64,000 bases of DNA, taken from positions 124,001 to 188,000 of the forward strand of contig NZ_VWVV01000010.1 of assembly GCF_009830945.1 (NCBI RefSeq), written 5' to 3'. Origin of the DNA: Nocardiopsis sp. FR4 (GTDB taxonomy: Bacteria > Actinomycetota > Actinomycetes > Streptosporangiales > Streptosporangiaceae). The translations under genes were made by a program, and so were the position numbers. Below are positions 9,051-17,932 of this stretch, piece after piece. How positions within the stretch are numbered: position 1 is the first letter of the stretch; every line of letters starts with the position of its first letter. Under the pieces are notes generated by a model, which saw only the letters and a list, made by a program, of their open reading frames with translations, was not told where the DNA came from and did not search any database.

Positions 9051-10181
9051 ATGCGCAACGGGCGTTCCAAGCTCGCCGTCCTGGCGGCCATCCCCCTGCT
9101 CGCGGCGGCGTGCAGCAGCGGCGGCGACGGCACCAACGACGCCGGTGACGGTTCCAACGGCGGGGGCGGCGACCTCAGCGCCTCTCTGACCGGAGCCGGG
9201 GCCAGCTTCCCCGACCCCCTCTTCCAGGACTGGATCTACACCTACTCCAACGACGTCCAGCCCGGCGTCAGCATCAACTACCAGAGCGTCGGCTCCGGTG
9301 CCGGTGTGGAGCAGTTCCTGGAGCAGACCGTCGACTTCGGCTCCTCCGAGGAGCCCCTGAGCGACGAGGACCTCGCCGCCGCCGCCGAGGCCCGCGGTTG
9401 CAAGGCCGTGCAGTTCCCCGTCGTCTTCGGCGCGGTCGTGATCGCCCTCAGCAACCCGGACCTGGACGGCCTCGTCCTGGACGCCGAGACCATCGCGGCC
9501 ATCTACGACCGCGAGATCACCACCTTCGACGACCCGGCCATCGCCGAGCTCAACCCGGACATGGACCTGCCCGACGACGAGATCGTCCCGGTCCACCGCT
9601 CCGACGGCTCCGGCACCACCTACGTGTTCTCGCACTACCTGAGCACCGAGGTGGAGTCCTGGGCCGACAAGTACGGCGAGGGCAAGGAGCTGGACTGGGC
9701 CGACGGCCTGGTCGGCGGCCAGCAGAACGACGGTGTCGCCCAGGGCATCACCCAGAACCCGGGCGGCCTGGGCTACGTGAACCAGTCCTTCGCCCAGGAG
9801 GCTGACCTGGCCGTCGCCCACATCGTCAACGAGGACGGCAACCCGATCGAGCCGACCCTGGACGCCACCATCGCCGCGTCCGAGGAGGCCGAGATCCCGG
9901 AGAACTTCCAGTTCTCCATCGACAACATCGGCGGCGAGGGCTACCCGATCGCCGGTTCGAACTGGATCTTCACCTACACCTGCGGTTACGACCAGGCCAA
10001 CGCCGACGCGATCATCGACTTCTGGACCTGGGCCCTGACCGACGAGTCCGCCCGTGAGCTGGCCGGCGAGCTGGGCTACGCCCCGCTGGGCGAGGGCCTG
10101 ACCGACCGCGTCGTGGCCGAGCTGGAGAAGACCAACTCCGAGAACGGCGGTGACGCCGGCGCCGAGGAGGGCGAGGAGTAA
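9051..10181 (+). CDS. pstS: Phosphate-binding lipoprotein PstS
   Basis: 376 residues. Signal peptide with lipobox LAAAC (Cys ~20), then an acidic Gly/Asp linker and the periplasmic-binding-protein fold: TGAGASFPDPLFQDWI, NYQSVGSGAGVEQFLEQTVD, HRSDGSGTTYVFSHYL and NPGGLGYVNQSF contribute to the phosphate cleft. ATG 9051 has GAGGAG 10 nt upstream; the longer in-frame start at 8796 would bury the signal peptide. The C-terminal tail is acidic. It is anchored outside the membrane and feeds PstC/PstA. Confidence 0.95.
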   Translation: MRNGRSKLAVLAAIPLLAAACSSGGDGTNDAGDGSNGGGGDLSASLTGAGASFPDPLFQDWIYTYSNDVQPGVSINYQSVGSGAGVEQFLEQTVDFGSSEEPLSDEDLAAAAEARGCKAVQFPVVFGAVVIALSNPDLDGLVLDAETIAAIYDREITTFDDPAIAELNPDMDLPDDEIVPVHRSDGSGTTYVFSHYLSTEVESWADKYGEGKELDWADGLVGGQQNDGVAQGITQNPGGLGYVNQSFAQEADLAVAHIVNEDGNPIEPTLDATIAASEEAEIPENFQFSIDNIGGEGYPIAGSNWIFTYTCGYDQANADAIIDFWTWALTDESARELAGELGYAPLGEGLTDRVVAELEKTNSENGGDAGAEEGEE

Positions 10182-10285
10182 GTCGCCCCGCGGGGCCGGG
10201 GGCGCCTCCCCGGCCCCGCACCCCGCACCGCCCCGGCGGTGCGTTCCGCTCTCCACTCCCCACGAAAGCCACAGAGGAGAAGCCC

Positions 10286-11293
10286 ATGTCCACCGAGGCC
10301 CGCGAGGCCCCCCAGGCCCCCGAGGACTCCCAGCGGGGGACACTCCACTCCGGCAGGGGGCGCTTTGCCGACCCGGTCTTCAAGTGGATCGTCGCGGTCT
10401 GCGGCACCACCGTCCTGATCATCCTGGCGCTGATGGTCATCCGGACCACCAGTGAGGCCTGGCCGGTCTTCGCCAAGGAGGGTTTCTTCGGCTTCCTCCT
10501 CGGGGAGAGCTGGAACCCGGGCGGCTCCCGTACCGAGATCACCGGAACCTACGGCGCCTGGCCCTTCATCTACGGCACCATGATCACCTCGGTGATCGCG
10601 ATCGCCATCGCCCTGCCGCTGTCGGTCATGGTCGCCGTCTACCTGACCCACCTGGCCCCGCGCCGCCTCGCCAAGCCGCTCTCCTACACGGTGGAGCTGC
10701 TCGCCGCGGTGCCCAGCGTCATCTTCGGCCTGTGGGGCCTGCACTGGTTCCTCCCGAACGTGCTGCGCCCCTTCTTCGACGGGCTCGAGGCCGTCCTCGG
10801 CTGGTTCTTCCTCTTCGAGGGCCCGGTGCGCGGCGTCGGCTACCTGCCCGCCGGCATCGTGCTGGGCATCATGATCCTGCCGATCATGACCGCGATCATC
10901 CGCGAGGTGGTCGCCGTCCAGCCAGTCGAGCAGCAGATGGCCGCCTACGCGCTGGGCTCCACCCGGTGGGAGGTCATCACCAAGGTGATCCTTCCCGCCA
11001 GCTTCTCCGGGATCGTGGCCGCCGCCATGCTGGGCCTGGGCCGCGCCCTGGGCGAGACCATCGCCGTGCTCATGCTGATCGGCGGCTCCCAGTCCTGGGG
11101 CGCCAGCCTGTTCGGCACCGGCAGCAGCATGGCCTCGCACATCGCCGCGACCTTCGGCGAGTCCTCGCCGGAGAGCCGTATCGCGCTGATGGCGATCGGC
11201 GTCGCGCTGTTCCTGGTCACGATGATCGTCAACATCCTGGCCCGCGTCATCGTCTGGCGCCTCGGGCAGATCACGGGAGACGCCGCCGTATGA
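10286..11293 (+). CDS. pstC: Phosphate ABC transporter permease PstC
   Basis: 335 residues with six membrane segments (first WIVAVCGTTVLIILALMVI). The permease signature with the EAA-loop glycine is ALGSTRWEVITKVILPASFSGIVAA. It pairs with PstA to form the channel. AGAGGAG precedes ATG 10286. Its stop overlaps the pstA start (ATGA), implying translational coupling. The N-terminal ~35 residues are hydrophilic. Confidence 0.95.
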   Translation: MSTEAREAPQAPEDSQRGTLHSGRGRFADPVFKWIVAVCGTTVLIILALMVIRTTSEAWPVFAKEGFFGFLLGESWNPGGSRTEITGTYGAWPFIYGTMITSVIAIAIALPLSVMVAVYLTHLAPRRLAKPLSYTVELLAAVPSVIFGLWGLHWFLPNVLRPFFDGLEAVLGWFFLFEGPVRGVGYLPAGIVLGIMILPIMTAIIREVVAVQPVEQQMAAYALGSTRWEVITKVILPASFSGIVAAAMLGLGRALGETIAVLMLIGGSQSWGASLFGTGSSMASHIAATFGESSPESRIALMAIGVALFLVTMIVNILARVIVWRLGQITGDAAV

Positions 11294-12201
11294 GCACCGC
11301 AACCACCACACCCCCGGCTTCCCGCCACACCCCGCTGAGCCAGCGCTCGCCCGGTTCCGGTGTGCGCAGGATCAAGGACCGCGCGGCCTCCGTGCTGCTG
11401 ACCGCCGCCATGGTCGTGGCGATGATCCCGCTGATCCTCATCATCTTCGAGGTCACCCGGCGCGGCATCGGCGTGGTCAACCTGGACTTCCTCACCCAGA
11501 CCGAACCTCCGCCCCGGCGCGAGGGCGGCGGGTACGCGGCCGGGTTCGTCGGCACGCTGTACATCATGGCCCTGGCGATCCTGATGTCGATCCCGTTCGG
11601 TATCGCCACCGCCGTCTACATCGTGGAGTACGGCCCCAACCGCCTGACGAGGGTGATCCGCTTCTTCACCGACGTGATGACGGGTATCCCCTCCATCTTC
11701 GTCGGCCTGTTCGTGTACGGCCTGCTGGTGATCGGCTGGGGCGGTCTGGGCTTCGGCACCTTCACGGGCGCGGTGGCCATCGCGGTGATGATGCTGCCGA
11801 TCGTGACCCGCTCGGCGGAGGAGATGCTGCGCCTGGTCCCCAACGAGATCCGCAACGCCAGCTACGGCCTGGGCGCGCGCAAGTGGCAGACCATCGTGCA
11901 CACGGTGCTGCCCGCGGCCGCCCCGGGTCTGACCACGGGTTCGATGCTGGCGGTCGCGCGCGGTATCGGTGAGACCGCCCCGCTGCTGATGACCGCCTTC
12001 GGCTCGGGTCTGATCGTGACCGCGTTCCAGGGCGAGGCCCAGGGCGCCGTGCCCATGCAGCTGTACCGGGGCGCCATGCAGCCCTTCGAGGCCGGTATCG
12101 ACCGCGCCTGGGGCGCCGCCCTGTGCCTGTTCCTGCTGGTCCTGCTGTTCACCGTGATCGCGCGGTGGATCGGCTCCCGGGCCTCGGTGGGCAACCGCTA
12201 G
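11290..12201 (+). CDS. pstA: Phosphate ABC transporter permease PstA
   Basis: 303 residues, six membrane segments. EAA-loop ASYGLGARKWQTIVHTVLPAA is diagnostic. ATG 11290 overlaps the pstC stop by 4 nt. It normally would be followed by pstB; here a strong terminator at 12225-12251 closes the operon instead. No phoU follows. Confidence 0.95.
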   Translation: MSTATTTPPASRHTPLSQRSPGSGVRRIKDRAASVLLTAAMVVAMIPLILIIFEVTRRGIGVVNLDFLTQTEPPPRREGGGYAAGFVGTLYIMALAILMSIPFGIATAVYIVEYGPNRLTRVIRFFTDVMTGIPSIFVGLFVYGLLVIGWGGLGFGTFTGAVAIAVMMLPIVTRSAEEMLRLVPNEIRNASYGLGARKWQTIVHTVLPAAAPGLTTGSMLAVARGIGETAPLLMTAFGSGLIVTAFQGEAQGAVPMQLYRGAMQPFEAGIDRAWGAALCLFLLVLLFTVIARWIGSRASVGNR

Positions 12202-12224
12202 GCCGGTACCTCCGCCTTCTCTCC

Positions 12225-12251
12225 GGGGCCGTGCGCCGAGCGCACGGCCCC
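12225..12251 (+). terminator. Terminator after pstSCA
   Basis: Perfect 11-bp stem GGGGCCGTGCG / CGCACGGCCCC with a 5-nt loop, followed by TGTCGTCTTCC. A GC-rich intrinsic-type terminator 23 nt after the pstA stop. Confidence 0.75.
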
Positions 12252-12365
12252 TGTCGTCTTCCCGGACCCGAGCCGTCCCACCGCTTCCACCAAGCACATC
12301 CGCACCGATAGCCTTGCGCCGAACCGCGCTCCCCGCGCCCCGAACCCCCTGGAGAGGGACACCAG

Positions 12366-12584
12366 ATGCCCGACACCAACGAGTACGCGGCGACCTTCGG
12401 GTTCGTCGACGCCGACAGCGACGGACGCATCTCCGCCCAGGAGTACGCCGACCTGATGCACCGTCTGGGCGACACCTGCACCGAGGCCCAGGCCGAGCGG
12501 GCCATCGAGGTGATGGACCAGGACGGCGACGGCCTGATCACCCTGGACGAGTTCACCGCCTACATGGCCCGTGCCGAGGGCTGA
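12366..12584 (+). CDS. Small two-EF-hand calcium-binding protein
   Basis: 72 residues with two canonical EF-hand loops: DADSDGRISAQE (~16-27) and DQDGDGLITLDE (~50-61), each with Asp at positions 1, 3 and 5 and Glu at 12. This is the size of one EF-hand pair, like the calcium sensors of Streptomyces. No signal peptide, so it is cytoplasmic. GGAGAGGGA lies upstream. Partner unknown. Confidence 0.85.
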   Translation: MPDTNEYAATFGFVDADSDGRISAQEYADLMHRLGDTCTEAQAERAIEVMDQDGDGLITLDEFTAYMARAEG

Positions 12585-12623
12585 GCGGCCTTCCCGGGCC
12601 GGCGCACGGGCGCGGGAGCTCCC

Positions 12624-13352
12624 TCAGCGGGGCTCGCGCGCCAGGTAGACCGTGTCGGGTACGCCCCGGGCGACGGGGACCTCGACGACCTCCACCGAGG
12701 CGAACCGCCGTCGCAGCGAGGCCTCGAAGACCGGCACGGCGTTGGCGCTCCAGAAGGCCAGTACGCCGCCCGGCGCGAGCAGGCGGGTGAGGCGGTCCAG
12801 GCCGGGGGCCTCGTAGAGGCGGTTGTTGGCCTCCACCACCGTCCAGTCGGGCCCGTTGTCGGTGTCCAGGCAGATCACGTCGTAGCGGGCGGGCCGCTCG
12901 GCGGAGGCGGCCGCCTCCAGCCAGGCCACGATGTCGGCGTTGACCACCCGGCAGCGCGGGTCCCGGTGCACGTACTCGGCCGCCTCCCCGAGCTCACCGT
13001 CGTGCCAGGCGATCACCTGGGGTTCGAGCTCCACGACCTCCACCAGGGACACCCTGGGGTGGTCCAGCGCCTCGCGCGCGGAGAAGCCCACGCCCAGCCC
13101 GCCGATGAGCACGCGCGAGCGCGAGCGCCCGGCGGGCAGCGCGGCCAGGCTGGCCCGCACCATCTCGCGCTCGGAGGTGCCGTCACGGGTGTCCATGAGG
13201 AACAGGCCGTTGGAGTAGATCTCGTAGTGCGCGCCCACCCGGCGCAGCACGAGGTCGCCGCCGGTCTCCCCGGTCACCCTGGCCAGCGTGACCGCCTCGC
13301 CCTCGGGGGCGTGGGGGCCGGTCGCGGGGGTGTCTGGAGTTCGCTGGTTCAT
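12624..13352 (-). CDS. Spermidine-synthase-like SAM-binding protein
   Basis: 242 residues of the polyamine aminopropyltransferase (SpeE-like) fold: SRVLIGGLGVGFSAREALDH is the nucleotide/SAM loop, VEVVELEPQVIAWH its acidic end, and YDVICLDTDNGPDW the active-site region. The protein lacks the N-terminal oligomerisation domain of true SpeE, so it may be a methyltransferase relative with another substrate. ATG 13352 is a plausible start but has only GTGGGG immediately before it; GTG 13358 is an alternative. Divergent from a MerR gene. Confidence 0.75.
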   Translation of the reverse strand: MNQRTPDTPATGPHAPEGEAVTLARVTGETGGDLVLRRVGAHYEIYSNGLFLMDTRDGTSEREMVRASLAALPAGRSRSRVLIGGLGVGFSAREALDHPRVSLVEVVELEPQVIAWHDGELGEAAEYVHRDPRCRVVNADIVAWLEAAASAERPARYDVICLDTDNGPDWTVVEANNRLYEAPGLDRLTRLLAPGGVLAFWSANAVPVFEASLRRRFASVEVVEVPVARGVPDTVYLAREPR

Positions 13353-13408
13353 CCCCACATTCTGCCCGGGCGGCCCCGGGCCGCGGCGCCCGTCGTCGGA
13401 GGGCGCGC

Positions 13409-13439
13409 TTGACCCTCCCCTCGGGGGAGGCCCCACAGT
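13409..13439 (+). promoter_or_regulatory. MerR-type promoter with 19-bp spacer and dyad
   Basis: TTGACC (-35, 13409-13414) and CACAGT (-10, 13434-13439) are separated by 19 bp that hold the dyad CCTCCCC-TCG-GGGGAGG. This over-long spacer with a central dyad is the hallmark of promoters untwisted by MerR activators. The ATG at 13446 is 6 nt after the -10, so the mRNA is probably leaderless and the gene self-regulated. Confidence 0.75.
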
Positions 13440-13445
13440 GGAACC

Positions 13446-14237
13446 ATGCTTCCCATCGGTGCCTTCAGTCAGCTCACCGGCCTGTCCGCCAAGACCCTTC
13501 GCCACTACCACGCGCACGGCGTCCTGGTGCCCGCGCGCGTGGACGGGGACACCGGATTCCGCTGGTACACCGTCGACCAGGTCGGGCGCGCCGAGCGGAT
13601 CGCCGCCCTGCGCCGCACGGGGCTGGGCCTGGACGACGTCCGCCGGGTGGTGGACGACCCGGGTCTGGCCCCGGAGGTGCTCCACCGGCACACCCGGGAT
13701 CTGGAGCGGCGCCGCCGGGAGGAGGACCGGGCGCTGGCGGCGGCGCCCGCCGTCCTGGCGTGGGAGCCGCGGGTGCGGGTCCGGCCCCGGGAGGCGTGCA
13801 CGGCGCTCACGGCGGTGGCCGGGGAGTACGGAGAGGAGTACGACACCGCCCGCGTGACCGCCGACGCCGCCGCGCTCGCGGACGCGCTCACCGGCCTGGC
13901 GGAGGAGCACGGCTGGGGCGTCCGGGGCCGGTGGTGGCGTGCACTGGAGCCGGTGGCCGGAAGCGGGGGCTCGCGGGCGGCGGTGCGGGTGTGCCTGCCG
14001 GTGGCCGCCGCGGGCGCCCCCGAGCCGCCTCCGGGCGTGGAGGTCGCGGAGTACGGGGAGGGGAGGGAGTCCTACCTGGCGCTGCCGGGACCGGAGACCC
14101 TCGGCGGCTACGCCCTGGCGCTGTCCCACCTGTTCCGACACGAGGTCGACGGCGTGTTCCCCGACATCGGCCTGCTGCGGCACACGGACGTCGACGGGGG
14201 CGTGGAGTTCGCCATGGGACTGCGCCCGCTGGAGTGA
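13446..14237 (+). CDS. MerR family regulator with GyrI-like effector domain
   Basis: 263 residues. The N-terminal MerR helix-turn-helix is IGAFSQLTGLSAKTLRHYHA, with wing TGFRWYTVDQV. A coiled-coil dimerisation helix rich in Arg/Glu follows at ~80-105. The C-terminal half (~115-263) resembles the GyrI/BmrR small-molecule-binding fold. BmrR-type members sense hydrophobic cations and activate efflux genes. No efflux gene is adjacent, so its target other than itself is unknown. Confidence 0.85.
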   Translation: MLPIGAFSQLTGLSAKTLRHYHAHGVLVPARVDGDTGFRWYTVDQVGRAERIAALRRTGLGLDDVRRVVDDPGLAPEVLHRHTRDLERRRREEDRALAAAPAVLAWEPRVRVRPREACTALTAVAGEYGEEYDTARVTADAAALADALTGLAEEHGWGVRGRWWRALEPVAGSGGSRAAVRVCLPVAAAGAPEPPPGVEVAEYGEGRESYLALPGPETLGGYALALSHLFRHEVDGVFPDIGLLRHTDVDGGVEFAMGLRPLE

Positions 14238-14273
14238 CCCGGGGCCCGCGGCCGAGAGGCCGCGGGCCCCGGG
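14238..14273. terminator. Bidirectional terminator between merR and hisG
   Basis: A perfect 16-bp inverted repeat (arms 14238-14253 and 14258-14273, loop GAGA) lies between two convergent genes and can end transcription from both sides. Confidence 0.8.
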
Positions 14274-14296
14274 TGCGCCCTGGGGCGTGTGCCCGC

Positions 14297-15151
14297 CTAC
14301 AGGCGGCAGGCGTAGATGTCGGTGACCAGGATGGCGCGGGCGCCGAGCTGCCACAGGTCGTCCATGATGCGCTGGGCGTCCCTGCGCGGCACCATCGACC
14401 GGACCGCGACCCAGCCCTCCCGGTGCAGCGGGGAGACCGTCGGCCCCTCCATGCCCGGGGTGAGCGCCACCGCCGACTCCAGCCGCTCGGCGTGCACGTC
14501 GTAGTCCATCATCACGTAGTCGCGGGCGACCAGGACGCCGCGCAGGCGGCGCAGCAGCGTGTCGAACCGGGGGTCCTCCTCGGCTTCGGTGGGCCGGATG
14601 ACCACCGCCTCCGAGACCAGGATCGGCTCACCGAAGGTCTCCATGCCCGCCTGGCGCAGGGTGGTGCCGGTGGAGACCACGTCGGCCACCGCGTCGGCGA
14701 CGCCGAGCTTGACGGAGCTCTCCACCGCGCCGTCCAGGTGGATGACCCGGGCGTCGACGCCCTGCTCCTCCAGGTAGGAGCGCAGCAGGCCGTCGAAGGA
14801 GGTGGCGATGCGCTTGCCGTCCAGGTCGGCGACCTTCATGCCCGCGCCGCCCGGGGCCGCGAAGCGGAAGGTGGAGCCGCCGAAGCCCAGCGGGAGGACC
14901 TCCCTGACCGGGGCCCCGGAGTCGAGCAGCATGTCGCGGCCGGTGATCCCGGCCTGGAGCATTCCCTCGCCGACGTAGACGGCGATGTCCTTGGGGCGCA
15001 GGAAGAAGAACTCGGTGTCGTTGTCGGGGTCGACCATGACCAGGTCGCGGCTGCTCTTGCGCTGCCGGTAACCGGCCTCGCGCAGCATCTCCACGGCCGG
15101 CTCGGAGAGCTGACCCTTGTTGGGCACGGCGATTCTCAGCATGTCGGGCAT
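14297..15151 (-). CDS. hisG: ATP phosphoribosyltransferase HisG
   Basis: 284 residues, the long (self-standing, regulated) HisG form. It catalyses the first step of histidine synthesis, joining ATP and PRPP. Seen: [31 protein letters not shown] and the PRPP loop [14 protein letters not shown]. The C-terminal ~75 residues form the histidine-binding allosteric domain. The start codon three residues before MLRIAVPN (ATG 15151) is chosen because an AAGAAAG sequence lies 8 nt upstream. Downstream of hisE on the same strand. Confidence 0.95.
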   Translation of the reverse strand: MPDMLRIAVPNKGQLSEPAVEMLREAGYRQRKSSRDLVMVDPDNDTEFFFLRPKDIAVYVGEGMLQAGITGRDMLLDSGAPVREVLPLGFGGSTFRFAAPGGAGMKVADLDGKRIATSFDGLLRSYLEEQGVDARVIHLDGAVESSVKLGVADAVADVVSTGTTLRQAGMETFGEPILVSEAVVIRPTEAEEDPRFDTLLRRLRGVLVARDYVMMDYDVHAERLESAVALTPGMEGPTVSPLHREGWVAVRSMVPRRDAQRIMDDLWQLGARAILVTDIYACRL

Positions 15152-15219
15152 GTTCGTGCTTTCTTGGCTCGCGGGAACGGGGACGTCGGGGGCCGGAACG
15201 CGCGAGGGTGCGCGCCGAC

Positions 15220-15483
15220 CTACAGATGCTTGTAGACGTCCTCGAGGCGCAGGCCGCGGGCCAGCATCAGGACCTGGAGGTGGTAGAGGAGCTGGGAGAT
15301 CTCTTCGGCGGCCTGCTCGTCCGATTCGTACTCGGCGGCCATCCAGACCTCCGCGGCCTCCTCGACGACCTTCTTGCCGATGGCATGGACACCGGCGTCG
15401 AGTTGGGCGACGGTCCCGGACCCCTCGGGGCGGGAGCGCGCCTTCTCGGACAGCTCGGCGAACAGCTCTTCGAAGGTCTTCAT
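15220..15483 (-). CDS. hisE: Phosphoribosyl-ATP pyrophosphatase HisE
   Basis: 87 residues, full length for the family. MazG-like EExxE helices are seen: [15 protein letters not shown] and [20 protein letters not shown]. Removes pyrophosphate from phosphoribosyl-ATP, the second histidine step. It is followed by hisG after 68 nt, giving the common actinobacterial hisE-hisG pair. Confidence 0.95.
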   Translation of the reverse strand: MKTFEELFAELSEKARSRPEGSGTVAQLDAGVHAIGKKVVEEAAEVWMAAEYESDEQAAEEISQLLYHLQVLMLARGLRLEDVYKHL

Positions 15484-15600
15484 GGCGTCTTTCGTCGACC
15501 GGCAGATGCCCTACCAGGGTAGGCGCTCCGGCGGTCCGATGCCGCAACGGAGCACCGGTGTCTCAGCATGTGGGCGGCGGGGTGCGCCACACCGGGGCGC

Positions 15601-16434
15601 TCAGTAGAACCTGCGGGCGGCGGCGCGGACGACCGGTTTGGGCAGGAAGCGCAGGATGCCCGTGGCGGCCTTGTACTGGGCGCCGGGGACGACGCTGGAG
15701 TGCCCGGCGGCCCAGGCGGCGAGGGACTCGCGCACGACCCGTTCCTTGGCGACGAACGCGAACGCCGGCATCCCGCTCTCCTGGACGCCCAGGGTCATGT
15801 CGGTGCGCACGAAGCCCGGCAGGACGGCGGTGACGTGCACGCCGTGCTCGCGGACCTCCGCGGCCACGCTCTCGCTCCACAGGGTGACGAACTTCTTGCC
15901 CGCGCCGTACACCGAGCCGCCGGGGTTGGAGGTGACCTCGCCCGCGACGGAGGAGACGTTGATGACGCCGAGCCTGGACCGGGTCCGGCCCGCCCCGCGC
16001 CGGGAGATCTGCACCGGCAGCACGGCGCGGGCGAGATGGAGGACGGCGCGCACGTTGAGGTCGAGCATGGCGTCGATCTCCGCCGGGCCCTGTTCGACGA
16101 AGGGGCCGCCGTCACCGCGCCCGGCGTTGTTGACGAGCAGGTCGATCGGGGCCTCGTCGCCGCTGCCGTCGGCTCTCAGGCGCTCGGCCACACGGGCCAG
16201 GCCCTCGTCGGTGCCCAGGTCGGCGGGCAGCGTCCGGGCGCCGATCCCGTAGCGGAGGGAGAGCTCCTCGGCCAGGGCTTCGAGCACCTCCGCCCGCCGG
16301 GCCACGAGGACCAGGGAGTAGCCGCGTTCGGCCAGCCTGCGGGCGTACTCCTCCCCGATCCCGCTGGAGGCGCCGGTGACCAGTGCGGTCCGGGGGTGGG
16401 CGGGGGTCTGGGGGATGCTGGCCGCTTCGTTCAT
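15601..16434 (-). CDS. SDR family oxidoreductase
   Basis: 277 residues of classical short-chain dehydrogenase: cofactor loop TGASSGIGEEYARRLAERGY, NNAG, catalytic Ser (NVSSVAG) and YxxxK (YGAGKKF). The adenine-side segment LVLVARRAEVLEALAEEL favours NADP(H). The C-terminal part (GAQYKAATGILRFLPKPVVR) resembles DltE/YqjQ-type reductases. Substrate unknown. It stands alone upstream of a short, promoter-sized gap. Confidence 0.88.
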   Translation of the reverse strand: MNEAASIPQTPAHPRTALVTGASSGIGEEYARRLAERGYSLVLVARRAEVLEALAEELSLRYGIGARTLPADLGTDEGLARVAERLRADGSGDEAPIDLLVNNAGRGDGGPFVEQGPAEIDAMLDLNVRAVLHLARAVLPVQISRRGAGRTRSRLGVINVSSVAGEVTSNPGGSVYGAGKKFVTLWSESVAAEVREHGVHVTAVLPGFVRTDMTLGVQESGMPAFAFVAKERVVRESLAAWAAGHSSVVPGAQYKAATGILRFLPKPVVRAAARRFY

Positions 16435-16686
16435 GTGTCCCAGGTTAGGCCGTCGGGTGAAGAACGGCCGGTGGTCGGACGGCGGGCGGGTGACGGCCGG
16501 AGCGGGGCCGGGGGCGGTCGGGCGGCGGGACCCGGTGACGGCCGGGGAAAGCCCCGGTCCGGGGGCCCGTCGCGCGGTCTCCGGGCCCTCCGGGGCCCGG
16601 GCCCGGAGGCGGGCCGGTCCGGTGTTTTACCGGAGCGTCGCCGCGCCGACTCCCGCGGAGAGGCCGCGAGGCGTTAGCGTTCGGGT

Positions 16687-17394
16687 ATGTCCGAGACACA
16701 CAGCCCCGCCGGACCCTTCTCCTCCCTGAGGTTGGACGAGCGCCTGCGTGACACCCGACTGTTCGTGGCCCAGGCGCTGCGCACCTTCCACGCCACCGGC
16801 TCCGTCGTCCCGAGCAGCGGCGCCCTGGCGCGCGCGATGGCCGAGTACGTGCGGCGCCGCCCCGACCCCGACCGACCTCTGCGCATCCTGGAGGCGGGCG
16901 CGGGCACGGGCGCGATCAGCCGCGGGATCGCCGCCGAGATGCTCCCCGGGGACACCCTGGACCTGGTGGAGGCCAACCCGGAGTTCGCCGCCCACGTCGA
17001 AGGCCTGCTGAAGACGGACGCGGTCCTGTCCCGGGTGGGCGACAGCGCGCGCGTGCACGCCAAGCTCGTCAACGACATGGGCACGGACCGTTCCTACGAC
17101 GTGATCGTGTCGGGTCTGCCGTTCGCCAACTTCACCGCCGACGCCGTCCGGGAGATCCTCGACTACTACTTCGAGGTCCTCGAACCGGGCGGCACCCTGT
17201 CCTTCTACGGCTACCTGTACACCAAGGAGGTCAAGGCGGTCATCGCCCGCCGCGAGGACTACCTGCGCCAGGTGCGCACGAGCTGGCTGGTGCAGGAGTG
17301 GATCGACCGCTACGGCATCGGCTCCGAGAGGGTGTTCGCCAACATCCCGCCCGCGTGGGTGCACCACCTGCGCAAGCCCGAGAAGACCTCCTGA
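16687..17394 (+). CDS. PmtA-like class I SAM-dependent methyltransferase
   Basis: 235 residues. SAM motif LRILEAGAGTGAISRGIA at ~62-79, acidic end LDLVEANPEF, and SGLPFANF as motif IV. The layout resembles phosphatidylethanolamine N-methyltransferases of the PmtA/rRNA-dimethylase-like group, so a lipid substrate is likely but not shown. A -10-like TAGCGT sits 6 nt before ATG 16687, so the mRNA may be leaderless. A strong terminator follows. Confidence 0.75.
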   Translation: MSETHSPAGPFSSLRLDERLRDTRLFVAQALRTFHATGSVVPSSGALARAMAEYVRRRPDPDRPLRILEAGAGTGAISRGIAAEMLPGDTLDLVEANPEFAAHVEGLLKTDAVLSRVGDSARVHAKLVNDMGTDRSYDVIVSGLPFANFTADAVREILDYYFEVLEPGGTLSFYGYLYTKEVKAVIARREDYLRQVRTSWLVQEWIDRYGIGSERVFANIPPAWVHHLRKPEKTS

Positions 17395-17412
17395 ACCCTT
17401 CCGACACCTTCC

Positions 17413-17438
17413 GGGCCCGTCACGACCGTGGCGGGCCC
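17413..17438 (+). terminator. Terminator after the methyltransferase gene
   Basis: GGGCCCG-T-CAC (17413-17423), loop GACC, GTG-G-CGGGCCC (17428-17438): an 11-bp stem with one T-G wobble, followed by TTCGTCGTT. Located 18 nt after the stop codon. Confidence 0.8.
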
Positions 17439-17932
17439 TTCGTCGTTCCGGCCGCAGGGGTCCGGACCGGGATCCGCCCACAGGCTGTGGACGACCTCCC
17501 CAGCCCCCGACGGCCCGGGTGTGCCCCACCCCACGCCCGGTGCCCGCGGAGGGCGCCGGGGCGCTCCTCCGCCGCGGATCGCCGCAACCGCACGTGATCG
17601 CGCGATCGCGCGGACGCGAACGTACGACCGCACTGTCCGTTTGCGATGGATTCGTGACCTCGATCACTGGAACTTGGTGTCGCAGGCACGGGCGGGGCGC
17701 GGGTAGTCTCGCGTTGACTTCGTGCGGACCGGTTCTTTACGTTCGGGCAGAACTCACTGCCCGCAGGCACGTGAAAAGTCCCCAGGGCTTCTCTTCACCC
17801 CCTGAAGCCCGCTCCGCGCCACAAGCACCGCGCACCTTTTCCACACCGCACCAGTGTGAACCACCACCGTGCGCGCGGAATCCTACAGATCATCGATTTC
17901 CCAGGTCAGTGTGGGCCGACGGAGGAGGCAAC
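17439..17932. other. Long leader/promoter region of the OtsB-GH15 gene
   Basis: No gene is seen. A possible promoter is TTGACT (from ~17714) with TTACGT 17 nt later, giving a 5' leader of ~190 nt. The region just before the start carries the ribosome binding site GGAGGAGG (17921-17928). Confidence 0.4.

Noticed and set aside
13409-15235. Long plus-strand open frame across merR and hisG
   Set aside because: It is a composition-driven shadow: merR and hisG motifs lie in other frames, and its translation is repetitive Arg/Gly/Ala.
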